Shown piece by piece: positions 49,731-58,164 of a DNA stretch of 64,000 nucleotides. How positions within the stretch are numbered: the first letter of the stretch is position 1; each line of letters begins with the position of its first letter. Made by a program: the position numbers and the translations under genes. Source of the stretch: Chondromyces crocatus (GTDB taxonomy: Bacteria > Myxococcota_A > Polyangia > Polyangiales > Polyangiaceae); the NCBI RefSeq assembly GCF_001189295.1, contig NZ_CP012159.1, forward strand, positions 9,656,501 to 9,720,500, given 5' to 3'. The notes under the pieces were generated by a model. That model was not told the DNA's origin. It saw only the letters and a list, made by a program, of their open reading frames with translations, and made no database searches.

Positions 49731-50205
49731 GATGCACTCCTCGTGATGTCGCAGAACGCCCCCTCTCGAGCGCCAGCCCCCAGGCGCCGAGACAGTTCCG
49801 AAACCCGACATCAACGGTAGGGAACCTAGCATCGACGCCCACGGCGGAGCGCGAAAACCGCAGCCAACAGCGCTGTATATGGCTTACGTGAAAGCGCTGA
49901 AAGCGTCGGGGAAAGGCCGTAGTCGCACGTCGAAGTCGTCAGGGCGCACCGTACGCGCCCCCGATTTCGCATGAGGAAAGAGTGACCTGGGCAGACTTCC
50001 TGAACTTCACCGAGCCCGCGCCAGCGATCGGTCAAGGGGCACAGGAGAAGTTCCCCGGGCACCGTCGAAGGCGTGCTCGGCATACGCCAGAGAGGTGCTC
50101 GGACCCGAACCACGACGGACGCGAACGTCAGCCAAGGGCCTGTTTCAGCAGGGCGGACCGAGCTGGCCTGTCGCGTGAGGAGCGGCGCAGGCGCGGCGCC
50201 AGAAG
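49731..50205. other. Intergenic region, no convincing gene
   Basis: The 475 bases between the 100-residue hypothetical and the PepSY gene contain only weak frames. One starts at 49982 with an AGGAAAG upstream and encodes about 75 residues (MTWADFLNFTEPAPAIG), but it is Arg-rich and without conserved features. I call it noncoding for now. Confidence 0.5.
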
Positions 50206-50988
50206 CTAGGGACCGCCGGAGAAGTGCACGTAGAGCACGGGCACGAGCACCCCGATCACCAGCCAGATCCCACCACGACCCAGCAAGCCGCGACGACCCG
50301 GCAACATCAACACGCCACTCACGGCGAGCACGAGCAGCCCCACCGCGAACGTATCGGCCACGTAGGTCCAGGCCTTCTTCCCTCGGTTCAGGTGCAGCCA
50401 GTTCGCCGCCCGCAGCAGCAGCCGAGGCTCTTGCCCCTCCTCCACCACCCGACCACTCGACGGCGTGACGTGCAGCGTCTTTCTCGCCAGCACCACCTCG
50501 AGCTGATCCTCCGCCGCGCGGTACACCTCCTGGGGCGCCTCCTGGATCGCCAGCCGCTCGAGCACCCCGCGCGCCACCGCCTCGTCTTCCCCGGCCAGCG
50601 GCCCCCCCAGCTCGTGCACCGCCTCGTGGTTCTGGAAGTTCGGATCCCAGTCCGCGATGTGGTTCACCGCGAGCCCACTCAGCGCATAGACGAACGTCAG
50701 CCCGACCGCGAAGTGCCCCAGGTCCGCGTGGACCACCCGCACCAGCGCCCGCCACGAGAACTTCCGCTTCCGCGCAGCCCCCCCGCCCTTGTCCCGCTCG
50801 GACTCGCCTCGTCCCGCCTCGCCTCGTCCCAGCCCGCGTCGTCCTGACTCGCCTCGTCCCGCCTCCCCCTCGCCCTGTCCCGCTCCGCCTCGCCCTGGCC
50901 CGCCTTGACCCGGCTCGTCTCGCCCCTTCTCTCCTCGTCCCCCGCCCTCGGCCGTGGCCTCCTTCGCCTCGCCGGGCGCGTCAGCCAT
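50206..50988 (-). CDS. PepSY-domain membrane protein with Gly/Arg/Glu-rich N-terminus
   Basis: The 260-residue protein begins with about 70 residues of low-complexity GRGE/GQGG/GRGG repeats, encoded by imperfect DNA repeats at about 50795-50945. A PepSY-associated membrane core follows: WRALVRVVHADLGHFAVGLTFVYALSGLAVNHIADW, a PepSY-like extracytoplasmic part, and WTYVADTFAVGLLVLAVSGVLMLPGRRGLL near the end. Such proteins anchor partners of periplasmic redox enzymes. It overlaps the molybdoenzyme gene (stop 50981) by eight bases, which supports a partnership like that of MsrQ with MsrP. No haem-binding His pair is confirmed. Confidence 0.8.
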   Translation of the reverse strand: MADAPGEAKEATAEGGGRGEKGRDEPGQGGPGRGGAGQGEGEAGRGESGRRGLGRGEAGRGESERDKGGGAARKRKFSWRALVRVVHADLGHFAVGLTFVYALSGLAVNHIADWDPNFQNHEAVHELGGPLAGEDEAVARGVLERLAIQEAPQEVYRAAEDQLEVVLARKTLHVTPSSGRVVEEGQEPRLLLRAANWLHLNRGKKAWTYVADTFAVGLLVLAVSGVLMLPGRRGLLGRGGIWLVIGVLVPVLYVHFSGGP

Positions 50989-51700
50989 GCCGCTCCTCCT
51001 TCCACGGGTCCGCGTGGTTGTGGTAGCCGCGCGTCTCCCAGTACCCCGGCTGATCCCGCGTCGAGAAGCGGATCCCCGTCAGCCACTTCGCGCTCTTCCA
51101 GAAGTACAGATCCGGCACCAGCGCCCGCGCCGGCGGCCCGTGCGGCCGGCTGAGCGGCTTGCCCCCGTGCTGATGCGCCACCAGCACGTTCGGCGCCGTC
51201 CCCTCCGCGAGCCGCACGTTCGCCGTGTACCCGTGCGCCGCCTCGAAGATCACGTAGCGCGCCGTGCTCTTCACCCGCGCCAGCTTCGCCAGGTGCGCCA
51301 CCTGGACCCCGCGCCACGTGCTGTCGAGCATCGACCACGTCGTGACGCAGTGGACGTCGCAGGTGAGGTCGGTCTGCGGCATCGCGAGGAGCTGCGCAAA
51401 GTCGACGACGAACGGGTTCTCCACCTCGCCGTGCACGTGCAGCTTGAACCCCGCCGGACTCGGGTCCCCGGGATCGCCACCCATCGGCTTGAGCGCGTCG
51501 ATGATCCGCTGCCCGGGCGGCAACCGCGGGCGCCCATCCGGCCGCGTGGTCTTGCCCCGCGGATCATCCGCCGCCGCCACCACGAACGTCGCTCCTCCGA
51601 AGGCGACCATCACGCTGCCCGCCGCAGCCGCCTTGAGAAACCGCCGCCGCTCCTCGATACGGGCCACCTCGGAGGGGGCATACTGCTTGAAGGAGTCCAT
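50981..51700 (-). CDS. Sulfite-oxidase-fold molybdopterin oxidoreductase (MsrP-like)
   Basis: The 239-residue protein has a twin-arginine-like signal RRRFLKAAAAGSVMVAFGG, then a sulfite-oxidase-type core. The Mo-coordinating Cys is probably in LTCDVHCVTTWSMLDSTWRG. Substrate-channel text follows, such as KPLSRPHGPPARALVPDLYFWKSAKWLTGIRF, which is typical of YedY/MsrP relatives. It would be exported folded with its molybdopterin cofactor and reduce a periplasmic substrate such as methionine sulfoxide. The next gene encodes a PepSY membrane protein, and the two overlap. The ATG at 51700 is placed right before the signal. Confidence 0.88.
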   Translation of the reverse strand: MDSFKQYAPSEVARIEERRRFLKAAAAGSVMVAFGGATFVVAAADDPRGKTTRPDGRPRLPPGQRIIDALKPMGGDPGDPSPAGFKLHVHGEVENPFVVDFAQLLAMPQTDLTCDVHCVTTWSMLDSTWRGVQVAHLAKLARVKSTARYVIFEAAHGYTANVRLAEGTAPNVLVAHQHGGKPLSRPHGPPARALVPDLYFWKSAKWLTGIRFSTRDQPGYWETRGYHNHADPWKEERHG

Positions 51701-51991
51701 CCGCGCAGTTTACGCCGCCGACGTCCCGGCGCCCTCTCCTTCCTGCGCCAGGGCCTCCGGAAAGGCCCCCCATCGCCAGGAGAAGGCCATGAGCTGCCCG
51801 ACCCGCCGAGCCGACGCCACTACAGGACACGACGCCCCAATGCGGTCTCTGCCGCAGCGATGCACAATGAGTTCGGGCGTCATGAGGAAGCATCGGGTGA
51901 TGGCCCGATATGAACCATTCATGAGTCTCGACCAATGGGTCAAAACGCGCTTCGACCGTCCCATCCCCGCGTCAGCAACGACAATCCGCGA

Positions 51992-52567
51992 TCAATAGCT
52001 TTCGCGGACGGGGAAGCCTGCCTTGTCGAAGATTTCCTTGGTTCTCTTCATTGCCTTGTTGAGGTCTCCGGTCCTCTTGAGTACCCAGAAGCCCTCGATC
52101 GCCGAATCGCGATTGGCACTTGCATACGCCTTCTTCTCTTCCGGCGTCTTGGCCTGAAGTTCGGCGTCCGTTGCCTGCATGTCGTGCTGGTATCCGAACT
52201 TCTGATTCAGCTCGTACGCCGAGTTGCTGGGCTTGTTGAAGCCACCGTAAAACCAGTTCCCCTCCGATCCCGTCGGCCCCACCACGCCCTGGCCAGCTTC
52301 CCACTGGCGAATGGAGTGGGCGTGCGTTTCACCGAACGCCTTCTTCAAATCATCGGGGCTCTTGCCCTTGTAATCGGCTCCAGGGGTGGGATCCGTGTTC
52401 GGCCCCTTGTGCTCGGTGATCAGCCGACCCTTGGTCCCGTTGGCCGCGACTTGAGCCTCGGCGCTACGTTGCTTCTCGAGTTCCGCGAGCTGGACGTAGC
52501 CCTCGGCGGCTGTTTTCTGCGCCTCGGTTTTCGCCGCGAGCGGGTCCGGAGACAGCTTGTCGAGCAC
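51992..52567 (-). CDS. Putative T6SS effector with PLA2-like His-Asp pair
   Basis: The 191-residue protein has an N-terminal helical part (about 10-45) and a region GPTGSEGNWFYGG...KPSNSAYELNQKFGYQHDMQATDAE (about 97-136). It has an H128-D129 pair preceded by N/E-rich helix text, which recalls the HD active site of small phospholipase A2-type enzymes. The C-terminal helices include DLNKAMKRTKEIFDKAGF. It lies last behind DUF2169 and DUF4150 genes, the usual place for cargo. The start is GTG at 52567 with GGAGGG seven bases upstream. Toxicity or lipase action is inference from motif and position. No clear immunity gene follows within 300 bases. Confidence 0.55.
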   Translation of the reverse strand: MLDKLSPDPLAAKTEAQKTAAEGYVQLAELEKQRSAEAQVAANGTKGRLITEHKGPNTDPTPGADYKGKSPDDLKKAFGETHAHSIRQWEAGQGVVGPTGSEGNWFYGGFNKPSNSAYELNQKFGYQHDMQATDAELQAKTPEEKKAYASANRDSAIEGFWVLKRTGDLNKAMKRTKEIFDKAGFPVRESY

Positions 52568-52586
52568 CAGGCGACCCTCCGGCTTC

Positions 52587-52931
52587 TCACGATTTGACGT
52601 TCATGTCGCACAGATCCAGGTGCCTCGCGGCGAGCTTGCCCTCGACGCGGACGCGCCTGGCGCCTTCGAGGACGATGGTGTCACCGCTCCCCTGGGAGAC
52701 GCCCGACGACACGCCCTTGCCCGCATTGCCGATCACCCCCTGGATGATGCTGTCGACGTGGAGCACCTTGCAGCCTCTGGCATTCACCTTCTTCGCGTAG
52801 TTCGACTTCTCGGGCGGCAGCTCCTGGTAGATCTCGAACGGCACGACCTGGCCGTTGACGATGCACATGTCGGGGCTGATGTTGCAGACCTTCCAGGTGG
52901 ACTCGGCGTCAGCGACGTGTTTCTCGGCCAT
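52587..52931 (-). CDS. DUF4150 (PAAR-like) T6SS tip protein
   Basis: The 114-residue protein belongs to the DUF4150/PAAR-like group, which caps VgrG like PAAR. It has WKVCNISPDMCIVNGQVVPFEIYQ near the start and repeated glycine turns, then GARRVRVEGKLAARHLDLCDMN at the end. GGGAGG precedes the ATG at 52931 by about six bases. It lies two bases after the DUF2169 stop and 19 bases before the putative effector start. Role inferred: spike tip that carries the downstream product. No VgrG is encoded here; the one at 21.3-23.6 kb could in principle be the partner. Confidence 0.8.
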   Translation of the reverse strand: MAEKHVADAESTWKVCNISPDMCIVNGQVVPFEIYQELPPEKSNYAKKVNARGCKVLHVDSIIQGVIGNAGKGVSSGVSQGSGDTIVLEGARRVRVEGKLAARHLDLCDMNVKS

Positions 52932-52933
52932 GG

Positions 52934-54037
52934 CTACCTCCCAGCGATGAACAGCGCGGCTCGGACACCCAGCGCCTGATCGAGCGTGAGCCGCCAGCAC
53001 AGGGTCACCGTCCCGGCGTCGAGATCGAGATGTACGGTGTCGAGGGGAAGCCCCCACGGCGGACGGCTTCCCTGGCCGTCGATCAGGGCGGCGAGGACAC
53101 GGACCGCAGGGAGCTGGAACGTGAAGGGCTCCGCGCCAGGCATCAGGCCGGTGAGGACGATCTCCTCGTCGCCTTCGAGGTAGCTTGGCGCGATCAAGTC
53201 GGGGTGGGCGCACTGGAAGAAGCGCGGGTCGAAGTCCGCGGCGTAGTCGGAGGGCATGCCCTGCGCCACCTCCTCGCGCGTCTTCTTGATCCACGCCTCG
53301 TCGTAGGTGCCCGCGTGGTGGAGACGCGACGCCCAGGGGCGCGCCACGGGGCCGAATCCGGCAAGGGGCACCTCGCCGTTCGGGGACGTCACCGGGTGCG
53401 CCCGCAGTTGCCACTGCGGGGCGGGGTACGCACGCGCCGTGTCCAGGGCGCGCTCATCGAAGAAGCCGGTGCCGCTCGGGTTCGGGCGGTGGACGACCCA
53501 CGTGGGTTCGGCCGGCGCGCCCTCCTCGGGCGGAAGGACGTAGGCGCCGCCGTAGGCCAGCTCGTAGCGAATCGGCACCTCCAGGGTGGGCTCCGGCTCC
53601 GTCAGCACCCAGCCTTTCGCGCCGGTGTGGCGCCAGCAGCGTGGCCCGAGCGCCTGCGCACGACCCACGAGCGTGGTCTCCCCGCCTCGCCGGACCTCGA
53701 CTGCGCAGTCCCACGCCTTCCGCGGCTCGCCGCCGGGGGACCGCGCCGTCCCCGTGACGATCACGTCGGTGCTGGGCTTGGTGAGCAGCACCTCCCCCGC
53801 GTGCTTCAGGCTCGATCGCTCCGCGTTGGTGAGATCCCAGGGCTCATCCGCCAGCGCGATGGGCCGCTGCTGCTCGGCCAGCTCCAGCTCACCCGGAGCG
53901 AGCGCGAACGTCCCCTTGAGCACCACCGTGTCGAAGAAGCGGCGCCCAGGCGCCATCTTGTCGCACTGGAACAGCGCGAACGGGGTCTGGTTGGTCACGC
54001 TCCGGAGGCGCGGCTCGGGGATGAGAAAGGGGCTCAT
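52934..54037 (-). CDS. DUF2169-family T6SS effector adaptor/accessory protein
   Basis: The 367-residue protein matches the DUF2169 family, whose members help load effectors onto T6SS tips: SVTNQTPFALFQCDKMAPGRRFFDTVVLKGTFALAPG, QRPIALADEPWD, VEVRRGGETTLVGRAQALGPR, FGPVARPWASRLHHAGTYDEAWIKKTREEVAQGMPSDYAADFDPRFFQCAHPDL. The ATG at 54037 is preferred; a GTG at 54046 is in frame. It is the first gene of the second tip module. The upstream region holds a large repeat field rather than an obvious promoter. Confidence 0.83.
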   Translation of the reverse strand: MSPFLIPEPRLRSVTNQTPFALFQCDKMAPGRRFFDTVVLKGTFALAPGELELAEQQRPIALADEPWDLTNAERSSLKHAGEVLLTKPSTDVIVTGTARSPGGEPRKAWDCAVEVRRGGETTLVGRAQALGPRCWRHTGAKGWVLTEPEPTLEVPIRYELAYGGAYVLPPEEGAPAEPTWVVHRPNPSGTGFFDERALDTARAYPAPQWQLRAHPVTSPNGEVPLAGFGPVARPWASRLHHAGTYDEAWIKKTREEVAQGMPSDYAADFDPRFFQCAHPDLIAPSYLEGDEEIVLTGLMPGAEPFTFQLPAVRVLAALIDGQGSRPPWGLPLDTVHLDLDAGTVTLCWRLTLDQALGVRAALFIAGR

Positions 54038-54289
54038 GGCGTTCACTTGCGGTCGATGCGCAGGCTTCCACCCCGACGTGGTCGCTCCCGAAGAGCATGA
54101 TTTCGCTCCCTTCGCAGGTCCGTGTCAACCCCGCCATGAGGGCCCACCATCCGCCTCTGGAAACAGGTCGAGACGCGACGCTTTCCATTGAGCGCAGGCA
54201 ACGCGCTGCTGAGATCGGGCAACGCGCTGCGGCGAAGTGCCGGAAGACGTCTGTGTCCGCACGAATTCGCCTCGTGACTTCGCAAACTC

Positions 54290-54980
54290 CCTTCACGACT
54301 TCACGAAGCGACTTCGCGTCGCACGAAGATCTTTCGTGTCCTCATGAAGCTCCTTCACGACTTCACGAAGCGACTTCGCGTCGCACGAAGATCTTTCATG
54401 TCCTCATGAAGCTCCTTCACGACTTCACGAAGCGAGTTCACGTCGCACGAAAATCTTTCGTGTCCTCATGAAGCTCCTTCACGACTTCACGAAGCGACTT
54501 CGCGTCGCATGAAGATCTTTCATGTCCTCACGAAGATCTTTCACATCCTCGCAAAGCGACTTCACGTCGCACGAAGATCTTTCGTGTCCTCATGAAGCTC
54601 CTTCACGACTTCACGAAGCGACTTATCGTCGCACGAAGATCTTTCATGTCCTCACGAAGATCTTTCGTGTCCTCACGAAGGACCCTTCATGACCTCACGA
54701 AGCTCGTTCCTGACCTCACGCAGGACCCCCCATGACCTCACGAGCGATCCTTCGTGTCCTCATGAAGCTCTTTCCTGACCTCACGAAGGACCCTTCATGA
54801 CCTCACGAGCGATCCTTCGTGTCCTCATGAAGCTCTTTCCTGACCTCACGAAGGACCCTTCATGACCTCACGAGCGATCCTTCGTGTCCTCATGAAGCTC
54901 GTTCCTGACTTCACGAAAGACCCTTCGCGTCCTCACGAAGGACCCTTCATGTCCACGTGAAGATCTTTCGTGTCCTCACG
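54290..54980. repeat. Degenerate tandem repeat field with near-palindromic units
   Basis: The first part has four near copies of a 62-bp unit starting at 54301 (54301, 54363, 54425, 54487), then a degenerate continuation. The basic element is about 20-21 bp, for example CACGAAGATCTTTCGTG with flanking TCCTCA. It is close to a perfect palindrome. Later units are variants such as CACGAAGGACCCTTCATG and CACGAGCGATCCTTCGTG. The array has no unique spacers, so it is not CRISPR. Bases 54038-54289 and 54981-55405 hold only shadows and no convincing gene. Confidence 0.85.
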
Positions 54981-55405
54981 AGACCTCCACCTGTGCTCAC
55001 TTGCTGCGATTCCGCATGGTTACGAAGCGCCACCGTCCACACCTCGCCCTCGGCCACGAGCCCATCCCACATCACCGTACTCATGGCCGCCTGGCTCCCT
55101 CTGCAAGTCAGGGTTCCAGTGTCAAAAGAACCAACCCCTTCCCTCGGACGACCGGAATCCTGCGACGCCCTCGCCTGTCCCACCCCCCATCACCCACCGC
55201 AGGGAGTTCACGTGTCACCTCGCCGTCTCCTCGGCTCGTTCCGAAGCGAGGCTCGTCCCGAGCCATGGGTCTCGGCATGCCCCACGCCCTGTCGAGGTCC
55301 CTGTCCCCACAGACATCGGGCTCGGCGCGCAAACCTCCCCAGCAACGCCGAGAGTCCCCGGGTTCTCTCTGACGTCGACGAGCATCGCTCCAGATCGGAT
55401 TCGCC

Positions 55406-55705
55406 ATGGGGTACGAGTACGTGTCCGCAGCAAAGCCCGATGATGCTTGCATTGCCTCGGTGCAGCGCGCGCTGAGCCTCGACCCGCGGTACGAGGTCCT
55501 GTCGAGCACCGAGACGGGAATCGCTTTGCGTCTGGTCCGTCAGCCTGCGCGAGACCGGTGGCCGGAAGACCTCGACGTGTACTTCCGCCCCGTACTCCGG
55601 GTCGTCTTCCATTCCGCCACCCGAAACGATCGCAATGACTTCTTGAAGTCACTTCAAAGCCTTCTCGCCGGTCACGGTCATGACGACCGCTTCGAAGAAG
55701 ACTGA
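55406..55705 (+). CDS. Hypothetical protein of 99 residues
   Basis: Start ATG 55406. The sequence MGYEYVSAAKPDDACIASVQ leads into RALSLDPRYEVLSSTETGIALRLVRQPARDRW, then a strand-rich part LDVYFRPVLRVVFHSATRND and an acidic end. It looks like a small alpha/beta protein without motifs I recognise. It lies after the repeat field and on the opposite strand to the second T6SS module. It might be an immunity or accessory protein, but nothing proves it. Confidence 0.55.
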   Translation: MGYEYVSAAKPDDACIASVQRALSLDPRYEVLSSTETGIALRLVRQPARDRWPEDLDVYFRPVLRVVFHSATRNDRNDFLKSLQSLLAGHGHDDRFEED

Positions 55706-55851
55706 GCGTCCGCAGGGCTCGTGAGAAGCCCTGTCACGGTCCCGGCATGCATGCCGAGCCTGCTTCATGGGGCGGAAGGGTCGAGAGCGGCGTCCGGACA
55801 GCGAGATGGCTGTTCAATCCGCCATGTGCAGCAGGTCCGCAGCAGGAATGC

Positions 55852-55885
55852 GCAGGCGCCGTGACCTTTCGACCACGGCGCCTGC
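55852..55885. terminator. Strong hairpin terminator between convergent genes
   Basis: GCAGGCGCCGTG (55852-55863) and CACGGCGCCTGC (55874-55885) form a perfect 12-bp stem with a 10-base loop. It lies between the stop of the 99-residue hypothetical (55705) and the S9 peptidase stop (55921). No long T-tract follows on either strand, but stem length and position favour a bidirectional terminator. Confidence 0.6.
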
Positions 55886-55920
55886 CTGCCCCCCCTGCTG
55901 CGTGAGGTCAGCCCCTCACG

Positions 55921-58020
55921 TCACTTCTTCGGGAGCGCCTCGCTCAGCCCGTACACCACGCTGGCGCCCTCGGGCACCTGGATGGACGAGCCCTTGAAGT
56001 CCTCGCCGATGGGCTGGTACGGCCCGCCCAGGCACTGCGCCAGGAAGGTCTCTGCCACGGCGTTGAACGACAGCCGGTTCTCGGGCCGGGCGAAGCCGTG
56101 GCCCTCGTCCGGGTAGAGGACGTAGGTCACGGGCAGCTTCTTGTCCTGCATGGCCTTCACGATCTGGTCGCTCTCCGCCTGCTTCACGCGCGGGTCGTTC
56201 GCGCCTTGCCCGATGAGGAGCGGCTTCTTGATCGCGTCGGCCTTGAGGAGCGGCGACCGGCTGAGCAACAGCTCTTTCCCGTCGGGCGTCCGCAGGTCAC
56301 CGACCCGCTTCGCGAACTGCTCCTGGATGGGCACCCAGTAGGGCGGGATCGACTCGAGCAGCGTCACCAGGTTGGACGGGCCCACGATGTCCACGCCGCA
56401 GGCGAAGGTGTCGGGGGTGTAGGTCAGGCCCACGAGGGTCGCGTAGCCCCCGTAGCTGCCGCCCATGATCGCGACCTCTTTCTCGGTCGTGATCTTGCCG
56501 TCGACGGCCCACTTCACGGCGTCGAGCAGGTCGTCGTGCATCTTCGCGGCCCACTCCTTGTCGCCCGCGTTGACGAACTTCTTCCCGAAGCCGGTCGAGC
56601 CCCGGTAGTTCACGCTCAGCACGGCGTAGCCGCGGTTCGTGAGCCACTGGTGCATCGGGTTCAGGCCCCAGGAGTCGCGCGCCCAGGGGCCGCCGTGCAC
56701 GAGGAGCACGAGGGGCAGGGTCTGCGTGGGCTTGCCGTCGGCGTCGGGGTCGGCGTCGGGGGGGAGCGACAGGTAGCTGACCAGCTCCAGGCCGTCGCGG
56801 GCCTTGATGACCACCGGGGTCATCGTCGCGAGCTTGATGGACTCCAGCGCCTTCTGGTTCGTGAAGAGGAAGTCGGCCTTCTTCTTCACGCGGTCGTAGA
56901 GGTAGTAGCGGACCGGGCCGTTGGACTGCGTGAACGCCACCGTCCACTTGCTGTCGTCGAGCGTGCGGCTGATGATGTCGAAGTCGCCTTCGGTGACGGC
57001 CTTCAGCGCGTCGAGTTCGGCCTGGATGGCCTTGTCCACGACGTGCCACGTGCGCCGCTCGCGGTTCGACACCACGGCCTGCACCTTCCCCGTCTTCGGG
57101 TGCCGGGTCACGCCTTGCACGTCGGACTTCGGGTCCTGCGCGATGACGGTCGCCTTGCCCTTCGCGTCGAGGGTCACGAGGGCAGCCGTGTCGCGGTCGC
57201 GGCTGTCGAGGAAGTACAGGATCTTGCCCGCGCGGTCGTAGCCGAGCACGCCGGTGGTCAGGTCGTCCTCGTGAGCGACGGTCACGAACGGTTTCGGCTC
57301 CTTCCCGGTCAGGTCGAAGAACTCGCTGCCGCCGGCGGCATTCTTCTTCATCGCGAGGCGGGGCTTGAAGTCGTCGTCGCACTCGATCTCCGCGAACTGA
57401 TCGTTCTGGTAGACGAGCTTGCGATCACCGCTCTTCAGGTTCACGCGGTAGATGTCGTGGTAGCGCTTGTCGCGATCGTTCAGGGCCACGAGGAGCTCGC
57501 CGGGGATCCGGTCGCTCAGGCCGACGATCTGCGCGCGCACGCCATCGTACGGGGTGATGTCCTTGGTCTCGCCGGACTTGAGATCGACGGCGTACACGCG
57601 GAAGTTCTCGTCGCCGTCCTTGTCTTGCTGGTAGGCGAGGTACTGGCTGTCGTAGGGCCAGAAGAACATGCGGATGCCGCGCTTGCGGTCCTTGGTGACC
57701 ACCTTGGCCGCGGCGAGATCCCCGATGGGTGCGACCCACACGTTGAGCACGCCCTGGTCGGGCGCGAGGAACGCGAGGTGCTTGCCGTCGTGGCTGACGC
57801 GCGGCGCGGCGCGCTCGGGGTTGCCGAAGAGGACGCTCCGCGGGATGAGCTTGGCGTCGGCGCGGGGCGCCTTCATCGGGGCGGCGGCCGGCGGGGCCGT
57901 GGTGGCCACGGGGGTACCCGGGGGGGGCTCCGCCGCGCTGGGCTCCACCGTGGGTGCACCGCCGCAAGCCGTGAGAAGCGTGAAACCGAGAACCGTCGTG
58001 AGGGAACGAAGCGTTCGCAT
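55921..58020 (-). CDS. S9-family prolyl-oligopeptidase-like serine peptidase, lipoprotein
   Basis: The 699-residue protein has signal and lipobox LLTACGG, then a Pro/Ala linker. A beta-propeller (about 60-430) contains VSHDGKHLAFLAPDQGVLNVWVA and similar blades. The alpha/beta-hydrolase domain has the oxyanion text LVHGGPWARDSWGL, the nucleophile Ser in GGSYGGYATLVGL, the Asp in QGANDPRVKQAESD and the His in DEGHGF. It should cut short peptides after the propeller admits them, probably on the outer membrane or in the periplasm. The length is usual for S9C/S9D relatives. It is monocistronic and ends in a strong shared hairpin. Confidence 0.92.
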   Translation of the reverse strand: MRTLRSLTTVLGFTLLTACGGAPTVEPSAAEPPPGTPVATTAPPAAAPMKAPRADAKLIPRSVLFGNPERAAPRVSHDGKHLAFLAPDQGVLNVWVAPIGDLAAAKVVTKDRKRGIRMFFWPYDSQYLAYQQDKDGDENFRVYAVDLKSGETKDITPYDGVRAQIVGLSDRIPGELLVALNDRDKRYHDIYRVNLKSGDRKLVYQNDQFAEIECDDDFKPRLAMKKNAAGGSEFFDLTGKEPKPFVTVAHEDDLTTGVLGYDRAGKILYFLDSRDRDTAALVTLDAKGKATVIAQDPKSDVQGVTRHPKTGKVQAVVSNRERRTWHVVDKAIQAELDALKAVTEGDFDIISRTLDDSKWTVAFTQSNGPVRYYLYDRVKKKADFLFTNQKALESIKLATMTPVVIKARDGLELVSYLSLPPDADPDADGKPTQTLPLVLLVHGGPWARDSWGLNPMHQWLTNRGYAVLSVNYRGSTGFGKKFVNAGDKEWAAKMHDDLLDAVKWAVDGKITTEKEVAIMGGSYGGYATLVGLTYTPDTFACGVDIVGPSNLVTLLESIPPYWVPIQEQFAKRVGDLRTPDGKELLLSRSPLLKADAIKKPLLIGQGANDPRVKQAESDQIVKAMQDKKLPVTYVLYPDEGHGFARPENRLSFNAVAETFLAQCLGGPYQPIGEDFKGSSIQVPEGASVVYGLSEALPKK

Positions 58021-58164
58021 GATTCCTCCCTTTCTTCGCGGGCGGTCTTAGCCGGCTTTGTGCCGGCGGTCGACCCGCAATGCCCGCAGTGGGAGGTGGT
58101 CACCGCCCGACGCCGATGTGAACCACGAAGGCGTCGGCTCGCGTGAAGTTCTTCCGTCAGCGCT

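Noticed and set aside
49982-50209. 75-codon frame with an AGGAAAG upstream
   Set aside because: It is Arg-rich, without conserved text, and ends inside the PepSY gene on the other strand.
54290-54980. CRISPR array
   Set aside because: The repeat units are adjacent and degenerate, with no unique spacers, and no cas genes are present.
58051-58067. GCCGGC-TTTGT-GCCGGC hairpin upstream of the S9 peptidase gene
   Set aside because: The stem is only 6 bp, lies nearly 100 bases past the FGE-like gene and just upstream of the S9 gene start, and may be chance in GC-rich DNA.
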